A stretch of DNA of 23,429 bases, from the NCBI GenBank assembly GCA_963766725.1, contig CAVYBK010000014.1:1-23429 (forward strand), given 5' to 3'. Position numbers and translations under genes: made by a program. A model generated the notes under the pieces. The model was not told the DNA's origin and did not search any database. It worked only from the letters and a program-made list of their open reading frames with translations. The stretch comes from DATEOR01 sp963766725 (GTDB taxonomy: Bacteria > Actinomycetota > Thermoleophilia > Gaiellales > Gaiellaceae). Positions 1 through 7,427 of this stretch are shown here, in pieces; within the stretch, counting starts at the first letter, position 1, and every line of letters begins with the position of its first letter.

Positions 1-261
1 GTCGGCGGCGATGAGCTTACGAATGCCGTCGGGTTGGGCAGCAGGGTCGTCTCGATTGCGGAGGAGGCCGACGGCACGACGTACTTCGTGGTCGAGCCGG
101 ATCGCGCACAGCTGGTCGAGCTCGGACGCCGCGCAGACGCTGGAGAGCTGACCCCGGCAGTCGACTCGGTCTTCTCCCTCGAGGAAGCAGGCGCGGCCTT
201 CGACCGCGTCGGCGAGCGCGGCAAAAAGGGAAAGGTCGTGCTTCGTGTCGGCGACGACTGA
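1..261 (+). CDS. MDR-superfamily zinc-binding/quinone oxidoreductase, C-terminal end (partial)
   Basis: The reading frame is open from base 1 and ends at TGA 259-261, so only the last 86 residues are visible. The tail has the usual end of the medium-chain dehydrogenase/quinone reductase (QOR) family: a short stretch of the form LVELGRRADAGELTPAVDSV, then FSLEEAGAAFDRVGERGKKG, then KVVLRV. In that family this segment closes the catalytic domain after the NADPH-binding Rossmann fold, and the enzymes reduce quinones or enones. The Rossmann fold and any zinc ligands lie outside the window, so the substrate cannot be judged. The next gene starts at GTG 245, inside this one, which suggests co-transcription and translational coupling. 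Confidence 0.75.
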   Translation, partial: VGGDELTNAVGLGSRVVSIAEEADGTTYFVVEPDRAQLVELGRRADAGELTPAVDSVFSLEEAGAAFDRVGERGKKGKVVLRVGDD

Positions 262-1030
262 GGAGAAGGCGGAAGCATTCCGCGCCCTGCACGCCGGCGA
301 CCCGTTCGTCATCCCGAATCCCTGGGACGCCGGCTCCGCACGCGTCCTTGCTGCGCTCGGCTTTCGCGCGCTCGCGACGACCAGCTCCGGCTTCGCGTTC
401 ACACTCGGCCGGCTCGACGGCGCCGCCACGCTCGACGAGGTGGTCGACCACGTTGCTGTTCTCGCTCGCGCAACGGACTTGCCGGTTTCGGTCGACCTCG
501 AGGACGGCCACGACGTCGACCCGGGCGTCGCGATTTCCCGCGTTGCGGAGGCGGGCGCTGTCGGTGGATCGATCGAGGACTGGGATCGAGAGCGCCTCTA
601 CGGCCTTGACGAAGCCGTTGAGCGGGTTCGTGCAGCAGTGGCCGCGGCACGCGCGGTCGGCTTCCCGTTCACGCTGACGGCGAGGGCCGAGAACCACATC
701 CGCGGCAATCCCGACCTCGATGACACGATGGCCCGCCTGCAGGCGTTCGAGTCCGCGGGCGCGGACGTTCTCTACGCCCCCGGCCTGTCCGATCTGAATG
801 ACATTCGCGCTCTTTGCGCCGCCGTCTCGAAGCCGGTGAACGTGCTCGCGCGTCCGAACCTGACGTTTCAGGAGCTCGCCGACGCTGGAGCCCAGCGCGT
901 CAGTGTCGGCGGATCGCTCACGTGGGCGGCGGTGCAAGCGCTCGTCGAGGCGGCCACCGCGATCCGCGACCGGGGCGACTTCTCCCTGCTCGGCTCGGGC
1001 CCGCCCGCAGACTGGCTCGAGCCCGCTTAA
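245..1030 (+). CDS. isocitrate lyase/phosphoenolpyruvate mutase family protein
   Basis: A 261-residue protein of the ICL/PEP mutase TIM-barrel superfamily. Recognisable pieces are FVIPNPWDAGSARVLAALGF near the N-terminus, PVSVDLEDGH (metal-site region, usually DxExG), VGGSIEDW, TLTARAENH and SKPVNVLARP. Members cleave or form C-C or P-C bonds next to a carboxylate (2-methylisocitrate lyase, PEP mutase, oxaloacetate hydrolase). The lyase signature KKCGH is absent, so it is not a classical isocitrate or methylisocitrate lyase and the substrate is unknown. The GTG start overlaps the preceding oxidoreductase by 17 bp; no ATG lies before the conserved N-terminal block. The stop codon sits in the loop of a small hairpin and is followed by a longer one. 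Confidence 0.85.
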   Translation: MSATTEEKAEAFRALHAGDPFVIPNPWDAGSARVLAALGFRALATTSSGFAFTLGRLDGAATLDEVVDHVAVLARATDLPVSVDLEDGHDVDPGVAISRVAEAGAVGGSIEDWDRERLYGLDEAVERVRAAVAAARAVGFPFTLTARAENHIRGNPDLDDTMARLQAFESAGADVLYAPGLSDLNDIRALCAAVSKPVNVLARPNLTFQELADAGAQRVSVGGSLTWAAVQALVEAATAIRDRGDFSLLGSGPPADWLEPA

Positions 1031-1036
1031 AAGCGG

Positions 1037-1066
1037 GAGGGCGGCTTCCCTTGGTATGCCGCCCTC
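1037..1066 (+). terminator. candidate hairpin terminator after the ICL/PEPM gene
   Basis: A perfect 9-bp inverted repeat, GAGGGCGGC (1037-1045) and GCCGCCCTC (1058-1066), with a 12-nt loop, begins 6 bases after the stop codon. No T-run follows, so it is not a canonical intrinsic terminator, though hairpins without a U-tract are common in GC-rich actinobacteria. A shorter 7-bp stem (CCCGCTT 1022-1028 with AAGCGGG 1031-1037) spans the stop codon and shares base 1037 with it. Confidence 0.45.
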
Positions 1067-1176
1067 GCCGTGACCCGGGGTTAATCCGGTCAGCCGAGGA
1101 AACGGCAGAAGGGCGGCCGCCGGTGATCCCTGGAACGAGGGAAAGCTCCCGACCTCTGAGGACGAGCCCTCGCGGG

Positions 1177-1182
1177 TAGGAT
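1177..1182 (+). promoter_or_regulatory. possible -10 element (TAGGAT) for lpdA
   Basis: TAGGAT fits the actinobacterial TANNNT -10 pattern and lies 36 bases before the lpdA start, leaving a leader of about 30 nt that holds the purine-rich stretch at 1205-1218. No good -35 is visible. The call rests on motif and position only. Confidence 0.35.
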
Positions 1183-1218
1183 CGATCCTGGAAACCGAAG
1201 CGAGCGAAAGGGCAGGAG

Positions 1219-2622
1219 ATGGAATGTGACGTTGCCGTCCTCGGCGGCGGGTCGGGCGGCTATCCCGCGGCGATCCGGGCGACTCAGCTCGGCGCCAGCG
1301 TCGTCTGTGTCGAGCAGGAGGCGGAGCTCGGCGGCACCTGCCTGCGGGTCGGCTGTATCCCGACCAAGGCCTGGGTGCAGACCGCCCTTGCGCTCAAGGA
1401 GGCGAACGAGACCTTCGAGAAGCTCGGCGTGAAGGTCGGCCCCCCGGAGCTCGACTTCGGTGCTGCACAGCAGTGGAAGGAAGGCGTCGTCAAGCAGCTG
1501 ACCGGCGGCGTCGCGACACTCTTCAAGGCGAACGGGATCGAGTGGGTCAAAGGCGTCGGCCGCTTCAAGGACGCGAACACCCTCTCGGTCGAGGGCGCCG
1601 AGGACATCACGTTCAAGAGCGCGATCGTCGCGACGGGATCGTCGCCGCTTCGCCCGCCCATCGAAGGCATCGACTCGGAGCGCTGCGTCGACTCGACCGG
1701 GCTCCTCACCCAGACGGAGGTTCCGCGCCGGATCGTCATCCTCGGCGGCGGCATCATCGGCTGCGAGTTCGCCTCCGCGCTCGCAAGGTTCGGCAGCGAG
1801 GTGGCGATCGTCGAGATGCTCCCGAAGCTCATCCCCCTCGAGGACGACGACGCCTCGAAGGAGCTCGCCAAGCAGTTCAAGAAGCGCGGCATCGAGCTCA
1901 ACCTCGAGACGCAGTGCGACAAGGTCGAGGACACGGGCGACGGCCTCCGCGTCCATTTCGGCGGTCAGACGAAGGAGTGCGACCTGATGCTCGTCGCGAC
2001 CGGGCGCGGGCCCAACGTCGAAGGTCTCGGGCTCGAGGAGATCGGCGTCGAGTTCGACCGCAAGAAGGGCGTCGCGGCGGACGAGCACCGCCGCACCACG
2101 GTTCCGCACATCTACGCGACCGGCGATTGTGCCGGCTACTGGCAGCTCGCGCACACCGCCTTCCGCGAGGCCGAGGTCGCGGCGGAGAACGCGATGGGCC
2201 ACGACGCTGTCGTCGACAACCGCGGCGTGCCGCGCCCGATCTACACCGACCCGGAGATTGCGAGCGTCGGACTCACCGAACAGGCCGCGCGCGAGCAGTA
2301 CGGCGACGACGTGGTCACCGGCTCGTTCCCGTGGGTCGCCAACGGGCGGGCGATCATGCAGAACGAGACGACCGGCTGGGTAAAGACCATCCATGAGTCG
2401 CGCTACGGGGAGTTTCTGGGGCTCGTCATGGTCGGTCCGCACGTGACAGACCTGGTCGAGGCCGGGGTCGTCGCGCTCGACGCCGAGGCGACGATCGAGA
2501 CCGTTGCGGACGGCATGACCGCGCACCCGACGCTCTCCGAGGCGATCAAGGAGGCGGGTCTCGTGGCGCTCGGCCGTCCGATTCACGTCGCCACCCGCAG
2601 GCGCACCGCCGCGAAGGCCTGA
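1219..2622 (+). CDS. lpdA: dihydrolipoamide dehydrogenase (E3)
   Basis: A 467-residue flavoprotein that reoxidises dihydrolipoamide with NAD+ in the pyruvate, 2-oxoglutarate and branched-chain 2-oxoacid dehydrogenase complexes or the glycine cleavage system. The FAD-binding GGGSGG is at residues 9-14. The redox-active disulfide motif GGTCLRVGCIPTK places the cysteines at 41 and 46. The NAD-binding segment ILGGGIIGCEFASAL is near residue 175, the second FAD motif is YATGDCAGYWQLAHTAFREA, and the C-terminal catalytic pair is in HPTLSEA. Length is normal for the family. ATG 1219 directly follows AGGAG, which is very close for a ribosome site; GAAAGGG at 1206-1212 is an alternative. No E1/E2 genes are adjacent, so E3 is encoded separately here. 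Confidence 0.95.
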   Translation: MECDVAVLGGGSGGYPAAIRATQLGASVVCVEQEAELGGTCLRVGCIPTKAWVQTALALKEANETFEKLGVKVGPPELDFGAAQQWKEGVVKQLTGGVATLFKANGIEWVKGVGRFKDANTLSVEGAEDITFKSAIVATGSSPLRPPIEGIDSERCVDSTGLLTQTEVPRRIVILGGGIIGCEFASALARFGSEVAIVEMLPKLIPLEDDDASKELAKQFKKRGIELNLETQCDKVEDTGDGLRVHFGGQTKECDLMLVATGRGPNVEGLGLEEIGVEFDRKKGVAADEHRRTTVPHIYATGDCAGYWQLAHTAFREAEVAAENAMGHDAVVDNRGVPRPIYTDPEIASVGLTEQAAREQYGDDVVTGSFPWVANGRAIMQNETTGWVKTIHESRYGEFLGLVMVGPHVTDLVEAGVVALDAEATIETVADGMTAHPTLSEAIKEAGLVALGRPIHVATRRRTAAKA

Positions 2623-2635
2623 GAGGAGGGAAGCG

Positions 2636-2851
2636 ATGAGCGTGTTCAACAGACGAAACGCTTTCATCGGCTGGCTCGTGATCACGTTGGCCAAGCCGGT
2701 CGCGAAGCAGAAGGCTCGGGCAGCCGCGCGCAAGGCCGGCACGAAGAAGGGCGGCGCGGTCGCAGCCTCGATCGCAGCCGTGGGCGCCGTGGCGGCAGGG
2801 CTCATGTTCTGGCGCAAGCGCCACTCGGGCGACACGCCCGCCGACAGCTGA
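2636..2851 (+). CDS. small basic single-pass membrane protein, unknown function
   Basis: A 71-residue protein beginning 13 bases after lpdA, with a strong Shine-Dalgarno GAGGAGGG at 2623-2630. The N-terminal part (MSVFNRRNAFIGWLVITLAK) is weakly hydrophobic. The centre is Lys/Arg/Ala-rich. Residues of about 41-58 form a hydrophobic stretch ending in WRKRH, which suggests a C-terminal membrane segment with a basic flank. I do not recognise a family. Its stop codon TGA (2849-2851) overlaps the apparent CTG start of the next gene in the sequence CTGA, so the two are probably translationally coupled. Confidence 0.7.
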   Translation: MSVFNRRNAFIGWLVITLAKPVAKQKARAAARKAGTKKGGAVAASIAAVGAVAAGLMFWRKRHSGDTPADS

Positions 2852-3969
2852 GCCCCGACACCGTCGTCGTCGGTGCGGGAGTCGCCGGCTGCGCAGCCGC
2901 GACCTTCCTGGCGCGTGAGGGATCGCAGGTCGTCGTCGTCGACTCCGGCGGAATCGGCGCGGGCGCATCCGGTCGAAACGGCGGCTTTCTCTTCCGCCAG
3001 CCCCTCGGCTGGGTGAACGACCTCCTCGCCGAGTCGCTCGAAATCTACGAGGAAGTCTCGGCCGGGCCCGTTCCCTTCGACCTCACGCCGTGGCCGATGC
3101 TCGTGCTGGCCGTCGAGGATGACGAGCTCGAGGCGGCGCGCAGCTACGCGGAGGCCGTGGGAGGCGAGGAGGTCGACCTCCGCGCGGACCCGTGGTTTGC
3201 GGACGACCTGGCCGGAGGCTTCGTGGTCGAGGGCGGGTGGACGCTCGACGCAATGGGCGCGACGACGGCGCTCGCCGAGGCGGCCCGGCGCGAAGGCGTG
3301 GACTTGAGGCTCGGCTGCGAGGCGAAGCGGATTCTCGTCGAGGGCGGGCGCGTCACCGGACTCGCCACGGACGAGGGAGTGCTCCCGTGCGAGAGGGTCG
3401 TCCTCGCGACCGGGCCGTGGCTGCGACTCCTCCTGCGGCCGCTGGGGGTCGAGCTCCCCGTGACGGCCTCGCGCGGGTGGCTCCTCGAGACCGGCCGCGT
3501 CGATCCATCCCCGCGCTATGCGATCGAGCAGGCGCTCTGGCCGATGCAGGACGAGATGGCGAGCGTCGTCGGCGCACCGACGGTGCGCGAGGTCGCGGAG
3601 GGCGCCGCCGAAGAGCCGGGCGTCGTTTCCCTGCTGCTCGGCGCGCGCCCGGGTGGTCGCTGCCTCATCGGCACGTCGCTCAGGAGGTCGCTGCTGGACG
3701 ACCCGGAAGGGCCGGAGACCGTTCGGCGGCTGGCCGAGCGCGCCGCCCGCGTCTCGCCTGCGCTCGAGGACGTTCCCGTGATCGCCGCCTGGTCCGGGCG
3801 CCGAGCCCATACTCCCGACGGATTGCCCGTCGTCGGGCCCGTTCCAGGGGTGGAAGGCCTCGTCGTGGCGGGCGGTTTCTCCTCCATCGGGATGGTGACC
3901 GCGCCTGCCGCGTGCCGGCGCCTCGCCGCCGGAGACGCCGCGCTCTTCGATCCGGGGCGCTTCACCTAA
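2848..3969 (+). CDS. FAD-dependent oxidoreductase, DadA/glycine oxidase (DAO) family
   Basis: Translated from CTG 2848 this gives 373 residues, a normal length for the D-amino-acid oxidase/sarcosine oxidase-like family. The N-terminal dinucleotide motif GAGVAG is at residues 9-14, followed by VVVVDSGGIGAGASGRNGGF (FAD and substrate region). The C-terminal end has GLPVVGPVPGVEGLVVAGGF, the usual second FAD-contact block. These enzymes oxidise amines or amino acids with FAD; the substrate is unknown. The frame has no ATG, GTG or TTG between the upstream region and GTG 3013, which lies beyond the whole FAD motif. The start is therefore most likely CTG in a CTGA overlap with the stop of the preceding small gene, the arrangement usually seen as ATGA. 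Confidence 0.85.
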   Translation: MSPDTVVVGAGVAGCAAATFLAREGSQVVVVDSGGIGAGASGRNGGFLFRQPLGWVNDLLAESLEIYEEVSAGPVPFDLTPWPMLVLAVEDDELEAARSYAEAVGGEEVDLRADPWFADDLAGGFVVEGGWTLDAMGATTALAEAARREGVDLRLGCEAKRILVEGGRVTGLATDEGVLPCERVVLATGPWLRLLLRPLGVELPVTASRGWLLETGRVDPSPRYAIEQALWPMQDEMASVVGAPTVREVAEGAAEEPGVVSLLLGARPGGRCLIGTSLRRSLLDDPEGPETVRRLAERAARVSPALEDVPVIAAWSGRRAHTPDGLPVVGPVPGVEGLVVAGGFSSIGMVTAPAACRRLAAGDAALFDPGRFT

Positions 3970-3972
3970 GCT
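3967..3972 (+). promoter_or_regulatory. possible -10 element (TAAGCT) for the cupin gene
   Basis: TAAGCT overlaps the stop codon of the upstream oxidoreductase and lies 8 bases before ATG 3981, with no Shine-Dalgarno between. It resembles the -10/short-spacer/start arrangement of other genes in the window but with a longer spacer, so support is weaker. Confidence 0.3.
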
Positions 3973-3980
3973 AACCGCGC

Positions 3981-4358
3981 ATGGATCCGCTCACCGCGCC
4001 CATCGAGGGAGCCGACCACCGCGAGGTCGGCGGTGCCGAGATCGACATCGCGCGCGCGGGGAACGGGAGGGTCAAGCGCGTCGTCTACCCGCCAGGCTTC
4101 CGCTGGTCGACCCACATGCGCCCGAACGTCGAGACCGAGCTGTGCATGCACGCGCACGTGGGCTTCCTCGCCCGCGGCCACATCGCCGGGGAGTACTCCG
4201 ACGGCTGCACGTTCGAGTACGTGGCGCCGCAGGTCGTGACGATCGAGCCCGGGCACGACGCATGGGTCGTCGGTGACGAGGCCGCCGTGCTCATCCAGTT
4301 CGACTCGGAGGAGGGCACCGCGCGCCGCTTCGGCCTCCCCGAGGAGCACGCGCACTAA
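3981..4358 (+). CDS. cupin-fold protein
   Basis: A 125-residue single-domain protein with a cupin-like beta-barrel pattern. The central part runs VVYPPGFRWSTHMRP, ELCMHAHVGFLARGHIAGEY, then VTIEPGHDAWVVGDEAAVLI, the last resembling the second conserved cupin box (PGxxH...). The His-rich positions in THMRP, CMHAH and GHD are plausible metal ligands. The reaction, if any, is unknown. It starts 11 bases after the oxidoreductase stop, with no clear ribosome-binding site; it may be read from the upstream transcript or from its own short-leader promoter. Confidence 0.75.
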   Translation: MDPLTAPIEGADHREVGGAEIDIARAGNGRVKRVVYPPGFRWSTHMRPNVETELCMHAHVGFLARGHIAGEYSDGCTFEYVAPQVVTIEPGHDAWVVGDEAAVLIQFDSEEGTARRFGLPEEHAH

Positions 4359-4427
4359 GTGCCCCATTCAGCAATACACGCCTACGTCTCGACCGCGATC
4401 ACACAGCGCGCTGCAGCGTCCTCGGTC

Positions 4428-4453
4428 GCCCCGGTAAATACCGTTACCGGGGC
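4428..4453. promoter_or_regulatory. perfect 10-bp inverted repeat upstream of the DedA gene
   Basis: Half-sites GCCCCGGTAA (4428-4437) and TTACCGGGGC (4444-4453) are exact reverse complements separated by 6 bases, inside the 165-bp gap between the cupin and DedA genes. It could be a transcription-factor operator (the AT-containing inner edges and short spacer suit that) or a factor-dependent terminator for the upstream unit. No T-run follows on either strand. Confidence 0.45.
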
Positions 4454-4523
4454 TCCCTGCGTCCTTGCATCGCTCGGTGCTCACGCCCGAGACGCTGGGC
4501 AGCATCGCTGAACGGGGCACCGC

Positions 4524-5123
4524 ATGTTCGACGCCCTCACGCAGTACGTCTCCGGCTCGCCGTGGACGTATGCGTTCCTCTTCGCCGTCGCCGCGCTGGA
4601 CGTGATCATCCCGTTCGTTCCCAGCGAGACATCCGTCATCCTCGCCGGCGTGCTCGCCTCGACCGGCGACCTCATGCTCTGGCTCGTGATCCTCTGCGCG
4701 GCGGGCGGCGCCATCCTCGGCGACAACACGGCGTACTGGATCGGGAGGAAGGCCGGGCACCGGATCGTCGCGCGCTGGTTCCAGGGGGAGCGCCGCAAGC
4801 GGATCGACTGGGCAGAAGAACAGATCCAGGAGCGTGGCGGCTACCTGATCCTCATAGGCCGCTTCATCCCCGGAGGCCGCACGGTCGTGACGCTGACCTG
4901 CGGCCTGCTCGAGATGGCGTGGCACCGGTTCATCCGCTTCGACGTGGCCGCAGGCTTCCTCTGGGCCGGCTATGCCGCCATGCTCGGCTACTTCGGGGGG
5001 CGCGCCTTCGAGGAGCAGCCGTGGAAGGGGTTCCTGCTCGCCTTCGCCATCGCCTTGCTGATCACGGGCGGGGTCGAGCTCTATCGCTGGCTGAAGAGGC
5101 GCGGTGTCCTCGCTCGCGGCTGA
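4524..5123 (+). CDS. DedA/SNARE-associated family membrane protein
   Basis: A 199-residue integral membrane protein of the DedA family, related to undecaprenyl-phosphate and phospholipid transporters/scramblases. The family signatures are present: an N-terminal re-entrant segment with the acidic site (IPFVPSETSVILAG), the LGDNTAYWIGRKAG block, and RGGYLILIGRFIPGGRTVV with the conserved F-x-P-G-x-R. Four to five hydrophobic segments follow, and a basic C-terminus (RWLKRRG) ends it. Length matches the family. The ATG has no strong Shine-Dalgarno. The next gene begins at GTG 5104, within this one, so the pair is probably co-translated although the functions look unrelated. Confidence 0.9.
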   Translation: MFDALTQYVSGSPWTYAFLFAVAALDVIIPFVPSETSVILAGVLASTGDLMLWLVILCAAGGAILGDNTAYWIGRKAGHRIVARWFQGERRKRIDWAEEQIQERGGYLILIGRFIPGGRTVVTLTCGLLEMAWHRFIRFDVAAGFLWAGYAAMLGYFGGRAFEEQPWKGFLLAFAIALLITGGVELYRWLKRRGVLARG

Positions 5124-6315
5124 GCTAGAGGCTGCAGCGCAGATCGGTGCCGACGGCGGCGGCGTCTCCCGCTTCGCGTGGTCCCCGGAGCTCGCGCAGG
5201 CAAACGACTGGCTCATGCGCCGGCTCGAGGACCTCGGCCTGGAAACCGAGCTCGACCCGGCAGGCAACGTCTTCGGCCGCTGGGACGCGGGCGAGGGGCA
5301 GGCGGTGCTCGTCGGCTCTCACCTCGACACGGTGCCGCGCGGCGGCCGCTACGACGGCGCGCTCGGCGTGCTGGCTGCCCTCGCAACCGTCCGCGCCCTG
5401 CGGGCGGAAGGGGTCGAGCCGAGGCGGCCCCTCTGGGTCGTGTCCTTCAACGACGAGGAGGGCAGCCGCTTCCAGACCGGGATGCTCGGCAGCCGAGCCT
5501 TCTGCGGCGAGGTCGACCTCGAGGACTGGCGCCGCCGCGGCGTCGCCGACGCGATGGCGCGCGCCGGCTTCGACTTCGACCGCCTGACCCAGGCGCGCGG
5601 AGTCGACCGGGTCGGCGCCTACCTCGAGCTCCACATCGAGCAGGGCCCCGTGCTCGAGCAGAGCGGAGAGGACCTGGGCATCGTCACGGCGATCACCGGG
5701 CTCCTCGGCTTCCGCGTGAAGCTCCTGGGCGCGGCCAACCACGCGGGGACGACGCCGATGGACGGGCGCCGCGACGCCCTGGCCGGTGCCTCGCGCATCG
5801 TCCTCGAGCTGCGGGAGGAGGCGCGCGCCCGCGAGGACATGACCGCCAACGTCGGAATCGTCTCGGTCGAGCCGGGCGGCTTCAACGTGATCCCAGGGCT
5901 CGCCGAGTTCACGATCGACGTCCGCTCGCCGACCGCCGAGGGCTTCGAGCGTGCCGAGGCGTTCGTGCGCGAGACCGTCAAGCGGGTGGCCGCCGAGGAG
6001 GGCCTCGGCATGGAGATCTCGGCCACGCACCGAAAGCCTCCGGTCGCGCTCGACCAGGGGCTCCAGAACGCGCTCGTCGAGGCCGCCCGGGCGGAAGGAG
6101 CCTCGTTCAGGCAGATGCCGAGCGGAGCCGGGCACGACGCCATGGTCCTCGCGCATCACGTTCCCTCCGCGATGCTGTTCGTGCCGAGCCGCGGAGGCAT
6201 CAGCCACTCGCCCGACGAGTACACGCCGCCCGAGCAATGCGAGCTCGGCGCGCGCGTGCTCGCCCGCGCGGTGCGCGAGCTCGTCGCCCGAGAATCACTC
6301 GAACGAGTGACGTAA
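5104..6315 (+). CDS. M20-type Zn amidohydrolase (allantoate amidohydrolase / N-carbamoyl-L-amino-acid hydrolase family)
   Basis: A 403-residue binuclear zinc hydrolase. Ligand motifs are in the expected order: GSHLDTV (His73), GGRYDGALG (Asp84), FNDEEGSRF (Glu118/119), LELHIEQGP (His177) and, near the C-terminus, GGISHSPDEY. The dimerisation domain insert contains GAANHAGTTPMDGRRDAL and GFNVIPG, typical of the HyuC/AllC group. Members hydrolyse N-carbamoyl amino acids, ureidoglycine/allantoate or related ureides; no other purine or pyrimidine catabolic gene is nearby, so the exact substrate is open. The GTG start overlaps dedA by 20 bp; a downstream start would trim the N-terminal helix. Confidence 0.9.
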   Translation: MSSLAAELEAAAQIGADGGGVSRFAWSPELAQANDWLMRRLEDLGLETELDPAGNVFGRWDAGEGQAVLVGSHLDTVPRGGRYDGALGVLAALATVRALRAEGVEPRRPLWVVSFNDEEGSRFQTGMLGSRAFCGEVDLEDWRRRGVADAMARAGFDFDRLTQARGVDRVGAYLELHIEQGPVLEQSGEDLGIVTAITGLLGFRVKLLGAANHAGTTPMDGRRDALAGASRIVLELREEARAREDMTANVGIVSVEPGGFNVIPGLAEFTIDVRSPTAEGFERAEAFVRETVKRVAAEEGLGMEISATHRKPPVALDQGLQNALVEAARAEGASFRQMPSGAGHDAMVLAHHVPSAMLFVPSRGGISHSPDEYTPPEQCELGARVLARAVRELVARESLERVT

Positions 6316-6351
6316 AGGGAGCCGCCGCGCTCCTACTCTCTTCAGGAGAGG

Positions 6352-7173
6352 GTGAACGCGGCCTACCAACACCGATCGCTCGTCCTGAGCCTCGCGATCG
6401 CGAGCTATGCGCTCGTGTTCATGACGTTCGTCGTCTTCGAGGTCCCAGGGCTCGGAATCGCCCACCTTTTCTACCTCCCGGTCGCCGCGCTGGCGCTGAC
6501 CGGCGGTGTGAAGCGGGGGATTCTGGCCGGCGCGATCGCTGTCGCCCTCTTCACCCTGGGCGTCGTCATCAATCCCAACATCTCGCCGTCGGAGCTCCTC
6601 ACGCTGTCGACGCCGCTCCGCTTCCTCACGTACGCGACGATGGGGGGCCTGCTCGGTTGGTTCTCGGCGCGGGACCGCGAGCTCGTCGAGCGACTGCGCC
6701 TTCTCGCAGAGCGCGACTTCCTGACGGGCCTGCCGAACACGCGCGCCTTCGAGGCCGCCATCGCCCGGCGGTTCGAGGCCGGCCTTCCGTTCGCGCTCCT
6801 GCTCGGCGACATGGACGGGCTCAAGACGATCAACGACTCGCAGGGCCACGCGGAGGGCAACGACGCGCTGCGGCGCCTCGCGCTCATGCTCGGGAGCTCG
6901 CTCCGTCCGGAGGACGAGGTCGCGCGGGTCGGCGGCGACGAGTTCGCGGTCCTCACGGTTCTGGGACGGACCGATGAAGCCGCGGCCCTCGCAGCGAAGC
7001 TCGAGGGCGCCATGGCGCGGCAGGAGAGCCGGATCACCTTCGGCTGGGCGGTCTATTCCGCGGACGGGGAGAACGCGCTCTCCCTCTACCGAGCGGCCGA
7101 CGAGCGTCTCTATGCGCGGAAGCTCATTCGCGGCGACCGCGCTGCGCGCACCCTGTACACCGTCGGCGCGTAG
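6352..7173 (+). CDS. membrane-anchored diguanylate cyclase (GGDEF domain)
   Basis: A 273-residue protein with about four N-terminal membrane segments (residues of about 10-31, 36-52, 56-74 and 90-105), a short linker helix and a C-terminal GGDEF domain from about residue 118. The signature GGDEF is intact at 194-198. The Mg/GTP segment DMDGLKTINDSQGH matches the family pattern. An RxxD inhibitory site, RPED (185-188), sits exactly five residues before GGDEF, as required for product inhibition. It should therefore make c-di-GMP from two GTP and be feedback-inhibited. There is no PAS, GAF or EAL domain, so the membrane part may be the sensor. GTG 6352 follows AGGAG at 6344-6348, a short spacing. 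Confidence 0.92.
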   Translation: MNAAYQHRSLVLSLAIASYALVFMTFVVFEVPGLGIAHLFYLPVAALALTGGVKRGILAGAIAVALFTLGVVINPNISPSELLTLSTPLRFLTYATMGGLLGWFSARDRELVERLRLLAERDFLTGLPNTRAFEAAIARRFEAGLPFALLLGDMDGLKTINDSQGHAEGNDALRRLALMLGSSLRPEDEVARVGGDEFAVLTVLGRTDEAAALAAKLEGAMARQESRITFGWAVYSADGENALSLYRAADERLYARKLIRGDRAARTLYTVGA

Positions 7174-7199
7174 CTCTTACTAGCCCCACCGGCCAGGGC

Positions 7200-7370
7200 C
7201 TAGTGGTGGCAGCTGCAGACCGACTCGCCCAGGTAGCGGCGCTCGAGCTTGAGGCCGCAGTCCCGGCACGTGGGCGGGAGCTTCTGGGCGAAGACGAGCA
7301 CCGCGCGTGCGACCGTCATCCATGCCATGCAGATGAGAAGAAGGGCGAGCGGGACGTCCCGGGGAAACAT
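7200..7370 (-). CDS. small membrane protein with C-terminal zinc-ribbon-like cysteines
   Basis: A 56-residue protein read from ATG 7370 to TAG 7202-7200. Residues 7-28 form one hydrophobic segment. After it come C35-x2-C38 (PTCRDCG) and C52-x-C54 followed by two histidines at the end, which looks like a one-domain zinc site outside the membrane segment. The frame stays open upstream, but the composition changes sharply before this methionine, so I take this as the start. Function unknown; I recognise no named family. It is divergent from the next small gene and convergent with the diguanylate cyclase. Confidence 0.6.
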   Translation of the reverse strand: MFPRDVPLALLLICMAWMTVARAVLVFAQKLPPTCRDCGLKLERRYLGESVCSCHH

Positions 7371-7415
7371 GCTTCTCGAATCGGATGAATCCACTCGGGC
7401 CTTTAGCCCCCGGAC

Positions 7416-7421
7416 TACAAT
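7416..7421 (+). promoter_or_regulatory. -10 element TACAAT with leaderless spacing
   Basis: TACAAT is five of six to TATAAT and ends 6 bases before ATG 7428, so transcription would begin at or next to the start codon. No convincing -35 is visible. The identical hexamer precedes the tRNA at 7697. Confidence 0.6.
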
Positions 7422-7427
7422 GAGGCG

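Noticed and set aside
245..1030. Calling the ICL/PEPM protein methylisocitrate lyase (PrpB)
   Set aside because: The KKCGH catalytic loop signature is missing and no methylcitrate-cycle gene is nearby.
1090..3810. Very long open frame on the minus strand (906 residues) across lpdA and the oxidoreductase
   Set aside because: It is the antisense of two well-recognised genes. The product is Arg/Asp/Leu-rich without any domain, the usual result of third-position GC bias.
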